The translations under genes were made by a program, and so were the position numbers. A DNA stretch of 64,000 nucleotides, taken from positions 3,162,001-3,226,000 of the forward strand of contig JAFFJZ010000008.1 in NCBI GenBank assembly GCA_018340375.1. Direction: 5' to 3'. Origin of the DNA: Gonatopus flavifemur. Taxonomy: Eukaryota; Arthropoda; Insecta; Hymenoptera; Dryinidae. The notes beneath the pieces are model-generated. The model saw only the letters and a list, made by a program, of their open reading frames with translations. It was not told the origin of the DNA and did not search any database. This document shows, piece by piece, positions 1-12,032 of the stretch (position 1 is its first letter; every line of letters starts with the position of its first letter).

Positions 1-1783
1 TCGGTTTGACCCACAAGCCCAGGTGTATTCAGATGTAAAATTTTCCGCTCTTTCAGAATCCGGGGTCAAGAAAATTATATCATTCGAATTAAGGTGTTTG
101 ATTTTCATTTGAGTTTGCCCTGAACGTGATGGAGTCATATGGACCCCGGGATTGTAAAAACCCGACTCCACTGCAATTTCATTTTCCGGTCCTGTGTTAT
201 TATTTACCAGCCTAGTTAGCCAGGAACGACCACGTCAGATGACTGGAGTCCCAGGGGTGGGAGTTCGAATACAATAGCTGGCTACAGGTATCAGCCTCGA
301 TATGGAATTGTGCATTCGTACAACTCGAGCGAATGGCTTGTTAAGTCGTTGAGGGATGAAGAAAGTCCGGTCCAAAACCATGGGAGGTTGCGGAGCTGCT
401 GTGAAACAACAAAATGGTAGTAAGCGCGAGCATATTTGAAGAAAATCTATCCTTCTCCTCGCGAATAGGGGCTATCGCGCATGAAGTCTCTGACAGGTGT
501 CATCACGTCAAAATATTAAAGGGGAATCAGATTTGTTTGATAATTATCATATCTCCATTAATGACGATACCCTCTTCTCATTCTGATCCCTCAGCAAATT
601 TGCTGGATGCCGCAGAGATACCCTTCAGAGATCCAGCGCTATTGTCAAGTTGAACCAAGAAATCCTGTGGAAACGGTGGGCCGCATTTCGAAGGGGACAA
701 CCATCTGTATACGGCTATAGATTGTCAATTCAGATGACGTATCGACTACCCAGTAAACATTCATTCGAAACCTTCGGAATGTGATCTGAAAGATGTCGAA
801 ATGATCTCTAATGCGTCGATATCTACGATATTTTTGACGTCTTCCTGAGGAGTTCTAAACGTTATCTAAAAGATATCACGGATACCTCTTAGATCGCATT
901 CAGCACTATTGAAGACGCATAAAAAGAGTGACAGAAATCGATGCATTGGAGATCATTGCTGTTATGTCGGGAATCAGTTAATTTGTTTATTCCTAACGTA
1001 ATATGGGGTTTTGATTTTGTCTCAATTTTGTGTGTAGGCTTTCGCTTCTGACATCGGGATAGAGACTGGAATGCTAGTGGCACCGAAAATTTTGATTGTG
1101 ATAAATTATCTAGTTCACATGCAGTGGAACCTAGTTAAATGAACCTAGTTCACACGCAGTGGAATACGACACCGTGTTCCGACCGAGAGGCTCTAGAGCT
1201 TCGATTCAAGACACAAGCATGTTACGCCTGACACACACAATCAGAGCTCCTCGGAGATGTATTGTGTGCTCTTGTGATGTGCCCTAGGATCTCACACTGA
1301 TCGAACGCACAAGTGATTACGTTCACTTGAACGGGTCAGGATTTTGAACAATTGGAATCGAGGGAAATACCTTATTTATTACAATAATGGGTAGTCACAA
1401 TCACTCGCGAAAACGTAGGTTACTTTTACAATGATCTTAGAATCATCCATCTATCGAATGCTCGATCAAACGATCAACCAAAGACCAATGAACCGACTTT
1501 TCGCTGTTACAAATCTCGACTAGCTTATACAAATTCCCTCGTATCACTGAACTACTTTCTATGATTTTTATGGGCTTTATGTACCCTAAGCTCGCACAGA
1601 GCTTTTGGTAGGGTATCGAGCTTCGTGGAACTGTCCACCTCAAATTATAACGAAAAAAAATATCTATCTCCAAATGTGCTTTGTTTGACCTATTTTCATA
1701 GTCCCTTATTTGGTAAGGTAGCAACTTTCCTATGGACGTTTTATTATTTTTCTTCTAACTTGTAAAATCTTGTCCTAACGTAT
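1..1783. other. no gene recognised (probable Side intron)
   Basis: No minus-strand fibronectin-type exon of Side was found here. Around 1120-1170 there is a short direct repeat (GAACCTAGTT with CAC.TGCAGTGGAA, twice). The rest looks like unconstrained AT-rich DNA. Confidence 0.6.
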
Positions 1784-2928
1784 GGGTGATTCTAAGTTAA
1801 GAGGTCCAAAATCTGCAGGTTTTTGGCAAATAACAAAACCTATTTGATTCTCGTTATTTCATATGGATTAGCACAAAGTGTCTAAGGGAGATTTCACGCG
1901 ATACATCCAACATTATTTCATACAAACTGACGTCAAACTATGAATTTCAACATCCAAACTCAATTGCAAGCCATATCTGTACCGAAAAAATTGAGCGCAA
2001 TACGATAATCAGAAATTTTTATTTTGTCTCTCCCCTGGTCCAAGTATTTCCCCTGGCCTCTCGTAAAATGACGAAAAATGAATAAATTGGTTGGCCATCT
2101 CCAGTTACCACTAAATAAGCTAATCGATATGAAATATCGTGAATCAAATGTGTATGAATATTTTTTATCCCCCTTACAGTTAATCAGTTGGCCAGGGGCA
2201 AGATAACAGGGGAGAGACTTTTTGGGAGAAATTTTGTGATTAAAAAAAAAGTAGACTTTCGATTTACTTGAAAATTTGACGAATTGAGAACTCAACTCAT
2301 CACAGTGTATCGCAAATAACGACAATAATTGATTAGTCATTCTTCGTGGAAAATAATTGACCAGGGGAGAGACCGTGATTACCGAACCAAGTTTACAAAT
2401 CACGTTTACACATCAGAAAAAGTAATCAACGACGATTGTTGAACGATTTAATCGATGTTGGTTATCAACTTGACATCATTTTTCACTCTATAGAGATGAA
2501 TAGAAAATGTCACGAAATCTTCCAATGATCATTTATGAATATTCAAAGTATACCAGGGGAGGGACAAAATTTGAACTGGAAAAAAATCACTTCCGAAAAA
2601 TATGTTCTTAGTTTCAATCCTACAACACGATCATGTATTGATGGAAGTACATACACATGAAATATTGTGACAGTATGATCGGAATAGGATCTTGTTTATC
2701 AGTGATTTCTTTCTACAAACGAGGAAGGGACAGGGGCCAGGGGAGATACTTTTTTCATGTTTAAGGTGCTATTGTGACTACATTAAGTAAAATCAGGTAA
2801 TGAATTTGAGTGACCATAAAGGAGACGGTGAGTTTTGAGAGATAATAACATTATTTCGGAAAAATTTATGAAAAAATGTGGGTTTCTCATCGTGGACGTC
2901 GAAAATACCTCTTAACTTAGAATGACCC
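1784..2928. mobile_element. 1.1 kb non-autonomous DNA transposon with TIRs and GTAT target duplication
   Basis: The left end GGGTGATTCTAAGTTAAGAG (from 1784) and the right end (reading inward from 2928) are inverted copies over about 22 bp with one mismatch. The element is flanked on both sides by GTAT (1780-1783 and 2929-2932), a 4-bp target duplication. The interior carries the motif CCAGGGGAGAGAC and variants at about 2191, 2207, 2361, 2553 and 2730 on the plus strand, and inverted at about 2026-2038 and 2049-2058. Such repeats inside transposon ends often bind transposase. The 147-codon minus frame at 1960-2403 has no recognisable domain, so I do not call it a gene. The superfamily is unknown; some 4-bp-duplication groups such as Sola are possible. 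Confidence 0.75.
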
Positions 2929-2932
2929 GTAT

Positions 2933-3310
2933 GTTTTCTATGCGTGAGGCGAGCGCCTCTGACTGCACGTGTTCACATATTATGTGAATTTTGTTCTCGA
3001 GGTCTTTGATCTCAATAATTAACGTGGTCGAATTAGTCATATACATCGATGTATATAATATATGTTATGGGTTTTATAAAAAATGTGAAATATGAACCTA
3101 CGAATGTAACATCGCGACATATTTGAGATAAAATTATCACAGTTTCCAATCTTGACCGAAAAATTGTTCACCGGATACTGTCGAGGTATCTCCTTTCATA
3201 TCCAGCGAGAGTTGTTCGCTCGGTTAGATAAAAACCAGCGACATGAAGAATTCAGGCAGTAACAAGTAGTACCTGCCATTTCAGGGCAAATTCGATGTTG
3301 CGTATTAATA
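2933..3310. other. no gene; spacer between mobile elements
   Basis: AT-rich with a TATATAATATATG tract near 3052. No frame or RNA gene seen. Confidence 0.5.
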
Positions 3311-3585
3311 CACGGAAAGAAAAAGGGTATCAATACTTGAATAACATTTATTAACATTTAGAAAAATGACTGTCAGTTCAGGGAAAAAGAGCAACGCTGA
3401 AAAATCTTTGCAGTGAGGTTATTAAAAGTTCGTAGTGAAAATACTAAACGTTGATGGTTGCATTGTTATTGTTTACAGTGAATTTATCAACTTTTGATGA
3501 ATTTACTACGGAAATTCTTCAGCGATGTTCTTTTTCCTTAAATTGTCAGTCATTTTTCTAAATAATCATAACCTGTCTTTCCGTG
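3311..3585. mobile_element. fold-back MITE, CACGG ends, TA duplication
   Basis: Begins CACGGAAAGAAA and ends TTTCTTTCCGTG-like (CTGTCTTTCCGTG), flanked by TA at 3309-3310 and 3586-3587. The arms match inward for over 100 bp: the left block TTTAGAAAAATGACTGTCAG pairs with the right CTGTCAGT..TTTTTCTAAA-like block, and GCAACGCTGAAAAATC pairs with the right TTCTTCAGCGATG. The 275 bp could fold into a long imperfect hairpin. Non-coding. Confidence 0.8.
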
Positions 3586-3589
3586 TACA

Positions 3590-3973
3590 GCCCGAGAAAA
3601 AAATTTCATATATGGACCCATATATGGATTCTTATATGCATCCGTGTATGGATAATGGTCCATATAGGCCATATGTAGTCATATATGAAAGTGGGGAATC
3701 TATCAGCATCGATCCCACTTCTCTCTCTCTTTTGGTTTAACATAGAACTCCATAAAACATTGTGGGATATTTTTGTTCATATATGGATAGATATGATAAT
3801 GTATGATCGAATATGATCACATATGGCCATGTATAGTCTTATTCATATATGATCATATATGTCCAAAATCAATATATGCTCATACATGATCCCTCACATG
3901 TTCATATATGTTCTTATATGAGCCATATATGATTCATATATAATCATATTTGAATTATTTCTTCCCGGGAGCC
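3590..3973. repeat. fold-back element with CATATATG minisatellite interior
   Basis: The ends are inverted: CCCGAGAAAAAAATTTCATA at the left and TTGAATTATTTCTTCCCGGG at the right. The interior is a degenerate ~10-bp repeat of CATATATGGA/CATATATGAT. The in-frame Met-Asp-Pro-Tyr repeats of the local plus frame come from this array and are not a protein. A short piece of the same array lies inside the B repeat at about 12900. Confidence 0.6.
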
Positions 3974-4611
3974 TTTATGTTCACGAACGCATCCTTTTTA
4001 TCTCTCGATCGTGATGTAGGCCTTTTTGGCCAATGACACTCAGCATATTTTCTGGATTCCGGACCAATTCGTACTTGAAGCAGGCCTTTGAATTACTTCG
4101 TTACATCATTAGTACCTATATAATATTCGTTTGTTCTAACTGGACTCAATCATAATACAATCATATACATCTTCGTTTCAAATTTGTTATCGAAACTCAT
4201 TATTGATCGGCGATCAATGATTATACACTTTGATTGTTCCATGGGCTGAATAATTGTGAACCTATTTTTCAAGTAATTTATCCTTACTTATTTGGTTTCC
4301 AATCATTTCTACGTATCAAATCGTATCGCCCCTTGAATAATTTCTTGAAAATCATAAGACATTACATTATACTGTTTACTCAATTTTTCTCGTTGGATGA
4401 TCGAAATGAAAAAAATTTTCCAAATTCCATTTAATTCATACCATTCATATATAAACGGTATTAAGTTATATATAAATCATATATAATTTCCAGAATTTTT
4501 CAACTCGGCGATTCAATTTTTATAGTTTGTGTGAGAGATTGGATGGATAACGAAGCGAATTCATTCGTGCAGTAACGTATAAATTCATTATAGAAAATAA
4601 AACATAATTAC

Positions 4612-4908
4612 CAGCAGGTATGATGTGATAGACGCAAGGTACTTGTTGATGCCCAATATGATTGGACGCCCAGCAAAGTAGAGTTCCATAATCCAATTCT
4701 GTCATTGGGGTATACGAGACGATTGAAGATGTTCCACTGATTCTTTCAATATGTCCAGAGGCAACATCGATGCTCTCTGCAGAATTGTTGAATGTCCATC
4801 GAAATTGTACGTCAGGAGGGTTCGCGTCCACCTGACAAGATATGTTGGCTTTTTCTTGTTTTGCTACACCGTGAACCTTCGTTTGATTTGGTTTACATGT
4901 AGGTGCAA
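4612..4908 (-). CDS. side-like: sidestep-family Ig protein, exon e (fourth Ig domain)
   Basis: Acceptor TGCCAACAG before TTGCACC, donor G|GTAATT; 297 nt, phase 1 at both ends, so it encodes a whole Ig domain in one symmetric exon. The split codon with exon d is TTT, giving VMFAPTCKPNQ. It continues KVHGVAKQEKANISCQVDAN, PPDVQFRWTFNNSAESIDVA, then PMTELDYGTLLCWASNHIG and ends CVYHIIPAG. The cysteine pair (ISC and LLC), core FRWTFNNS and LDYGTLLCWA-N-IG-Q--PC--HIIPAG are diagnostic of Side. Most 3' exon in the window; the following fibronectin, transmembrane and cytoplasmic exons must lie beyond base 1. Confidence 0.95.
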
Positions 4909-5145
4909 CTGTTGGCAGAAAATATCAATATCACATTTTTAGTGGTTTAAAAATACATCAATTTTGTGGATTTTAACATATTTGATCTTGTTCGTTCCAC
5001 GTTATTCTTTTTTTGAAGGAATAAAACAATAACTATTCGAGAGAGTTGAGAATATGAGGAATCTTTTCCATGTATTCAATATTTTTGTATAAAAAATGAG
5101 TTGAATATTGCCTTTATCCGAATAGCAACTCCTTCTTCATGGGAT

Positions 5146-5968
5146 CCCATGCAAGTATTGACAGGATTGGAAAAACCTAAGCTTGTTTCAGGATTGGCAT
5201 ATGTGTCAGGAACATGATTGTTCCATGGATTGTCCCGCTGTTTTCAGTCAGTCATGGTTTTTGTTTTTCATATTTTTGGAATGGTCATTGCACTTGATAC
5301 AAGCTTGGCACAAGCGTAAAAACGAGCGTTCATCAAGAACAATTGAGTCAATGTTGTTCACATGAATGGCACAATGTTTTTAATTACCGACTGGATTCCG
5401 AGTTTACAGTGGCTAAAGACTTGTGCATACCCATCGGACCAAGACTGACCCAATCTTCTCCCCATAGCCCCACACATCAGTTTCACATACTAAGATAGAT
5501 ATCGTTGATCTAAATAAGAATGAAACCGGACTCAATGGTAATAGGCTACTTTCAAATGTGATCATACACGGAAATCAACCGATCTTGAAGAACTCTTTAC
5601 AGGATTTGAAGATGTCTTTCTCATGCAGGTATTGATAAGATTGAAAGAAATCCAAGCTCTTCCTAGTCGTGGCACATTTAATCCATCGTTCTAACATAAT
5701 TCATGTACGGTATTCGGAGGGAAAAAATCAAGCTGAAATATGGATCAAATTACTTTTTTTATCAATATCTGTGATGAAACAAGCATTGGTTGATGCTTGG
5801 CGAATTATTCAGACTGGGCTTGAGAAAACTATTGGCCCAAGCTTGTCCTGACCTGATAATTTTCAAGCCTCGGCCATGTTTGGTGAATTTTTCAAGACAA
5901 GTCTTGGCGGTTCATGTGCCAGGCATGGTTCATGATTGGGCCATTGGTCACATCATCACACATGTGGG
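5146..5968 (+). mobile_element. family A repeat, copy 1
   Basis: Begins CCCATGCAAGTATTGACAGG and ends CACACATGTGGG, so the outer bases form a short inverted CCCA(C/T)G-type end. About 820 bp, homologous along its length to 10511-11300 (shared blocks include ACAAGCTTGGCACAA and TGATCATACACGGAAATCAA). The left-end sequence recurs inside the element near 5620. Short frames over it are not conserved as protein, so it is a non-autonomous element. Confidence 0.75.
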
Positions 5969-6122
5969 AGATTTCCAAATTATCATTCAAATGAGATGAA
6001 TGGGGCTTCCAGATGGCTTCAACATCCGTTTACCGTAGTTCATGGTTAATGTCTATTACAGATTTGGTAAAGACCATATTATAATAATTTTCATTGAACA
6101 TATTATTCATAAAACACACTAT

Positions 6123-6160
6123 CCCGAGTGGAAAATTTTTTGAAAATTTTTCCACTCGGG
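6123..6160. repeat. 38-nt near-perfect hairpin
   Basis: CCCGAGTGGAAAA and its inverse TTTTCCACTCGGG are separated by an AT core. One arm recurs alone at about 27241-27253, inside another fold-back. Could be a solo MITE end pair. Confidence 0.6.
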
Positions 6161-6619
6161 TATTGCCTTTTATCTAAGCACGGCAGTATGGTTTTTGGTA
6201 CAATTATTATGTATAATGATTATACATAGGGCGTATATAATTCTTTTTTACTAAGGCAATTCCAAGTAGTAACATACAATAAACAATGAAACTTAAGTTT
6301 TCATCTGCTCATTCATCTCATCACATAAATGCGAAGGAAACATACTTGAGTAATGAACATCAGTTGAAAAAGAAAATTTAGAAACGAAAAATTCATGTAA
6401 CGACCTTCAAATACAACAATGGTTGAATGCGAATGAAGAAAACGTCAAGTAGGAATTTTGATTGTTAAGTGATAAGTAATAACGTGGAATATTACACAGT
6501 TTTGTAATGAGAAAATCCATTGAAAGTACGTTGTCTTGAAAAATGATGCGATTGTATATTTTTCTTTGATACAAATATTTTTCTACCGAGTACCCATTTA
6601 TCTTTCTTGTAATACTTAC

Positions 6620-6779
6620 ACATGACGTTCAAGTGAAAGGGTGCGCTTTCACCATCACCCTCGGTATTGTGGCCGACGCAAGTGTAATTACCAGCGCTCC
6701 TTCGATCTACCCCTTGGAGCACTAAACTTTGGTTGCTAATTATTATACCTTGCGTTCGATTGTGGTGGAGAAGTTTGCC
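6620..6779 (-). CDS. side-like: sidestep-family Ig protein, exon d (third Ig domain, second half)
   Basis: Acceptor ATAATTAG before GGCAAACTTC, donor T|GTAAGT; 160 nt, phase 0 in and phase 1 out. It starts GKLLHHNRTQGIIISNQSLV and continues LQGVDRRSAGNYTCVGHNTE, then GDGESAPFHLNVM. The tyrosine-corner cysteine lies in SAGNYTC. The family signature SNQSLVLQ-V-R-SAGNYTC-(x)-N-EGDGES is intact, and HHNRT and GNYT are N-glycosylation sequons. I chose the upstream acceptor because it gives the in-frame GK that normally follows WRH. Confidence 0.94.
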
Positions 6780-9481
6780 CTAATTATGAAAAAGAGAAAA
6801 TCCATTAAATTTTTTCATTTTCATTAGTTAGAGATAATAAAATATTCGCTGAGAATGTTTTATACGATGTTGGAAGCGTAGGAATTCAGAGATAATTTCA
6901 ATCATTTTCACATCACATCACATCATGAGATTTTTCCAATATTTCCAAGTTCGTATGGAACAACATATCTTTGTGAGAGAACCAAGTAATATGTTTCTGA
7001 CATTGATTGAGTTTTCTTCAATGAGTAAGTAAAATTAGTTTTATGTATATATCTGGTGAAACATTTATTTTGATTTGGTGAAGCCGAGTTATCGTTTCAA
7101 TAACATGTTTGGAATCAAATTTGAGACAGGGACAATTTTGGGGTATAATTTATTGCAACAATTATGAAATTTATTTCAATTTAATTAGAATTTCCACAAA
7201 TTTTTCTTCTCAAATTGCAATACAAATTGTCTTTGTTCTGGACTGTACTTCAAATATCAAGATCAACAAATTTTTGGTCTACAGAATGTTTCACCGAACA
7301 ATTTTGATTCAATATTCGTTGGTTTATCAAAGAAATTTCTTTTCAAAACCGATATTATCTTAGAATATGAAATCCTATCTTGTCTTATAATTCAATTAAA
7401 CGAGTCGGTCAAACCATGTGGCTATCTATTGACACAACATTTTTCATTATTTGAGTTCCCCACGATCATTTTCAACTTGAATATACCACATCGAAGACTA
7501 ACATTCCATTTATATTTGTTTTCTCATTCTATTTTTGTTCTTGTCTTCTAAATTTTTCTTTCAATGTTCGTGAAAAAGCAAGCATAACGATATAAGGATT
7601 TCTTAAAAATCATTGCACTCTTCGAAAGAATTTATCATATCTTGATATAAAAATGAATTCCAGGAGGCATTCGATTTTTGTTTCCGATAAAGTAGTTTTA
7701 ATGCCATGTCGATTCGATGATAAGTAGCTTAAATCAATTAGAAACATCAATGGAGTATTATGATGGTTTGACGAGGAAGCAATAAACCACTCCATTTAAT
7801 TGGTTCAAGTTTCTATCAAAAGCAAATCAGAAACTTTCGACGAGTATTATGATTTCCATCATCGAAAAGGAGTTAACTGGCATCAGCCACAATTGCTTCA
7901 AAGCAGTTCATAACAGGATCTTGAAAGGTGATTCACAAATAAACTACTGTGTTCGAAGCTGTTAATTAAAATTTTGTCGCTGTACTTGTATCGATTTTAT
8001 AAGTTGAAAAGTGCATTAAAATCCATTGAAAGTGGTGATTTTGTTTTTAATTCTTCGAATAATTATATTGTTCTTATATGATCAACGAGAAGTATGAACA
8101 ACTTGAACTGAATGTTCCATACTTTCAAAATAAAACGGTAAATGGCTGCCGTTTAGTCGACAGAAAGCTATCCTCGTTCATCTTGGTACAGTGTGCTTAT
8201 ATGGTATTTATCTACCACATTTCGCTAGTCGAATCCGTGTATATATGGTCCAACAAATGGTGATAAAATGAAGAGATATGGATACAGTCGGAATGTCTGT
8301 GCCGAAGATGTATGCGAATAGTTCGAAGTTGAGTCGAACTTACAGAAATTTGATTCGATTTGTCATCGAAGATTGAGAAGTTCTTTTCGAAGGAGTTGAA
8401 ACCTTTTAATTGCAACCATTCGAATTGAAATTGGAATAAATTATACAAGATGTTTTATATAGTCAGCACGATATTGGAGTGAAACGACGAAGGATCAATA
8501 GTGGTTACTGAGGTTTTGATGATTCATAAAATATTAAAGCTTAACGAAAATTGATGTTAAAAATATCTTATGCATTTTCACAGACAATCATCATTCGCAA
8601 CAGATCACAAATATATTTCAGAAACAATGAGTGATCTTTCACTTTCCAACTACACTCGAAGAATTGTCCATGAAATTCAAATACGGTTAGAAATTTGTGT
8701 TGAAAATTCAGACAAAGGATTTTCGATTAATCGACAGATGTTCCACGTAAACTCAACACTTTTGTGTTAATTTCGCACACTTTGGTGTCAATATTTAATA
8801 CAAACTGCGAGTGTGTTGAAAATACACAAAATTCTCTGCTGTGTAGTGAAGTTTGTTTCTGATCGAGGTTTGTATGTTTATTACGCGATTGCATGTTTTC
8901 ATAACAAACTCTCGGTGTTCCAATGTTTACTGTTGAAACTAAATATTGAGAAATTAGAAACGATAGACGCTTTTCAATATGTTTCTTAGTCTCTTCTCTT
9001 TTGTGGATTTCCTTCCTTCTTGTATTCGTGTTTCTCCATCAGTGTTGAATAAAAATGTTTCCTTCATCCCCTCGTAATTCAGGTGTAATATAACTTTCTT
9101 GCCTTCTGGCGAATATTGATTGGTTATGCGATATGAATTTTACGAGTATTGGCGAAGAAAATCGAGCGGTATCAAGTGAAAGAAATTAGGGGGAAATATG
9201 AGATACAAGATTAGAATTCAATGTTCACAACGTGAATAATTTATTTATCAATTTGTACGGGAATAGATTTTTTAGATATTTTTTGTAGTTTTTAGCACAA
9301 ATAAAGCTCAAGTCCCGTCAGTCTTTGAAAAGAGCTAGAGAATGTCAAGAATCATTTCTTTCCGGGATGTTAAATTTCACCCGAACATCCCATGTCGACC
9401 GTACTCAGTTTCATTTTCAGCAATAAAGTGGCACACTTGTGTCACAGGTTAGAAGTCCTTATATAGATCAAATTACGTTAC
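6780..9481 (-). other. Side intron, no further feature
   Basis: 2.7 kb intron in phase 0 between exons c and d. I saw no repeat copy shared with the rest of the window and no convincing coding frame. A weak ~20-bp palindrome around ATTATAC lies just outside it, near 6208-6230. Confidence 0.6.
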
Positions 9482-9612
9482 CTGATGCCTCCAATCGACC
9501 TTGTAAACTTGTGGCACAGCATGTATCAGGCAGTCAAAGTAGACATCTGTTCCCTCTCGTATCGAATTTGGATTCAACGATGCACCCAGCTGTATGCGGG
9601 ACTCAGGAGTAT
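9482..9612 (-). CDS. side-like: sidestep-family Ig protein, exon c (third Ig domain, first half)
   Basis: Acceptor CACTTGCAG before ATACTCCTG, donor CAG|GTAACG; 131 nt, phase 1 in and phase 0 out. The codon split with exon b becomes TAT (Tyr), giving the family junction EIHY-TPESRIQLGASLNP. The rest reads NSIREGTDVYFDCLIHAVP then QVYKVDWRHQ. The first cysteine is in YFDC and the core tryptophan in VDWRH. The motif G(T/D)DVYF-C-I-A-P-VYKVEWRH is strongly conserved in Side proteins. No frameshift or stop is present. Confidence 0.94.
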
Positions 9613-9855
9613 CTGCAAGTGCCGAGAGGATCGATATAGGTGGACTTATAACTCTTAGATATGAGGTATACATTGGATTATGACTTTTGTTGGGATTTCA
9701 TATTTCATATCCAGTTTTTTTACATTCAAATGAGATGTCATTCGAGACACAATACATTAGTAATATTTCTTTTTCTGTCTTTTTTTTTATCATCAAACAT
9801 TTTATATTTACAGTGGACTGAATTTCATCAAAAATTAACCTCTCAAGTGCTTATT

Positions 9856-10510
9856 ACAAAGATTTTTTGTGCTTCAATGACAAAAATTGCTCAACGGATG
9901 ATGAATTTTATTCGCGATGTTGAGTGTGAAACATTTTTTTTCTAGGTCGTAATCAATTCATAATCGAAATGATTATCATATGTGTGATCTATAAATGAAT
10001 TCATACAGTGTGTTCTCTGAATAATGCCGTGGACCTCTTTCTCGCTCAAATGCCTACCCTCGACAAAGTGAGAAAGACTTGCACTGTACGAGGGTAATAT
10101 ACGATTGATTTTCATTGAGAACTTGGTCAAGTAGAAAATACCAGGCTTTGTCAGACGAATCGAGTGAGATAAACATGAACCACGCGAAAGCGAGAATACT
10201 GCTGAGCTTAGTGTCATAACATTGTGGAGTCTGTCTCTCTAGCCTCATTTGAAAACTATCAATCTTCAAATATGGACTGAATAAATCGGTTTCGTTAGGG
10301 AATATGGAATTTGGTTGTATATCATATTTAGCCAGACAGCAAAACGTGCGACTGAATGTGGCAGGATCTTATTCGAAAACTTGACTGAAATTCAGTCGTT
10401 TCCATTGCATCTGCATTAGTTTTGGTCCTTGCTTCCAACTGAACCAGGGCCAGTTTTGGCTGAATCTTGAAATAAGCTAATATTCAGGATGAAAGCAAGT
10501 TTTATTGTTT
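9856..10510 (+). repeat. repeat B, copy 1 (left of Side exon b)
   Basis: Roughly 93-95% identical by eye to 12775-13447, same orientation. The chief indel is a 17-18 bp CATATGG-rich stretch present only in copy 2 (about 12900). Both copies hold two overlapping minus-strand frames, for example FAWFMFISLDSSDKAWYFLL and LSEKEVHGIIQRTHCMNSF. Since both frames look equally conserved, recent duplication explains it and a coding role is unproven. Its right end is split from element E by the A insertion. Confidence 0.8.
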
Positions 10511-11300
10511 TCCAAGCAGGTATTGACAGGACTGGCAAAAAACCCAAGCTTGTCCCAGGATTGGCACGTTTATCAGGAGGTAACAAACCTCCGTTAAAAA
10601 CAATTGGACTGTTTTCAATGGATAGTTATTCATGGGACATCTGTTCATATCTTTGGAATGGACATTGCACTTGGTACAAGCTTGGCACAAATGTGAAAAT
10701 CAAGCTTTCAAGAGATGATTATTTAAGGCAAACTTGACCGAATTCCGAGTTCACAATGAATAAAGATTTGTGCATAATTATTCCAACCTCCTCCTCATGA
10801 TTGGCCCCACACTCCAGTTCCACGCACTAAGATAGATATATTTGATCTAAATAACAATAAAAATTGACTCAATGGTAATAGGCTGCTTCCACATGTGATC
10901 ATACACGGAAATCAACTGATCTTGAAGAACTCTCTACAGGATTTCAAGATGTCTTTCCCATGCAGGGATTAACAAGACTGGGAAAAACCCAAGCTCGTCC
11001 CAGTCTTGGTACATTTAATCTATCGTTTTGAGATGATTCATGTACGGTATTCTGAGGGAGAACTTTGAGCTGAAATATGGATCACATTACTCTTCTCACC
11101 AGTATCTGTGATGAAAGAAGCATTGATTGATGCTTGGCGAATCATTTGGACTAGGCTGGAACGAAACATTGGCCCAAGTTTGTCCTGATCTTATCATTCC
11201 CAAGCCTGGGCCAAGTTTATTGAATTGTTCAAGACAAGTCTGGGCAGGTCTTGTGCCAGGCTTGGTCCATGATCGGACCATTGTTCCATACGCACATGGG
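10511..11300 (+). mobile_element. family A repeat, copy 2, nested between B and E
   Basis: 790 bp, homologous to 5146-5968. It is inserted into a site whose empty form is at 13441-13450. The left flank reads ATTG-TTT and the right flank TTA-CTGTG, against the empty ATTG-TTC-ACTGTG. This fits a 3-bp (TTN) target duplication, or 2 bp if the third base is ignored. The right end is CACATGGG; the left end TCCAAGCAGG is a decayed CCCATGCAGG. An internal copy of the left end lies at about 10962. Three-bp TWA duplications are known from PIF/Harbinger elements, but no transposase is present to test that. Confidence 0.75.
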
Positions 11301-11314
11301 TTACTGTGTACCTA

Positions 11315-11542
11315 CACTGCAAAAAAAAAGTCTAGTGCTTACAAAGACGATGTATGGTTGAGACAAGTTGGTTGTGACAACCGTAATATGGTTGGCAGAA
11401 CGATCTGATATCCGTCCTACGACGATACGAATCCTTTCTCCATTTGAATGGATCTTCATATTAACTATCTCACGTCCTAACACAGCAATGCGTTGCAAAT
11501 AGTATACAGTTTCGTAGTAAGAACGACAATTTTTTTGCAGTG
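11315..11542. mobile_element. MITE family E, copy 1, CACTGCAAAA ends and TA duplication
   Basis: Left end CACTGCAAAAAAAAAGTC, right end GACAATTTTTTTGCAGTG, inverted. TA flanks both ends (11313-11314 and 11543-11544). 228 bp and non-coding. A second copy starts at 13460 in the paralogous B+E block. The ends and TA target suggest a Tc1/mariner-type MITE. Confidence 0.75.
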
Positions 11543-12032
11543 TAATGATAAGAGGTGATTTGGTGGTCCCGGAGAAGCCCGGTTATGGCTGCATGGTCTC
11601 CCAGGTAAAAATAAAGTCCCAACAATGCTATGGAAAGTTACGGAAATTGAATTCCAATGTAAATTGAAAGGAATGTCGTGCATACCAGAGTATGAAATTA
11701 CACTGCTCAACGGAAGTATATCCTAAGTAGAAATGCTCCAGTTATCGCCGAGTTTTGTAACGCTCAACTAGCCAGAAACCAGACACTGGCAAGCACTTCA
11801 TCAGAACCTCACGAGGCACTTGCAGGCGTCTAGCTTTCAGTTGGTTAACCGTTACAAACCTCGTCAATGCCCAGAGCATTTCTATTTGGGATCATATTTT
11901 TATCAGGGATATGTTGTGCTGGTTCAGTAGTTTCTTGATTATATCGAAACAGCAGTGGAATGGTGGATAATCAAACTTGAGTGCAAACAAAAAAGAAGGA
12001 AATTAGTTGGGTGTCAATCTTAATACGCTTAC

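Noticed and set aside
190..290. GGAGTTCGAATAC at about 261 as a tRNA box B or SINE head
   Set aside because: The flanking bases cannot form a T stem and no box A lies at the right distance.
1960..2403. 147-codon minus frame inside the 1.1 kb element
   Set aside because: No transposase motif, and it spans the CCAGGGGAGAGAC repeats; probably chance.
3525..3740. Frame with Met-Asp-Pro-Tyr repeats
   Set aside because: Produced by the CATATATGGA minisatellite.
9942..10269. Two overlapping minus frames conserved in both B copies
   Set aside because: Both frames are equally conserved, as expected from a recent DNA duplication, and neither resembles a known protein.
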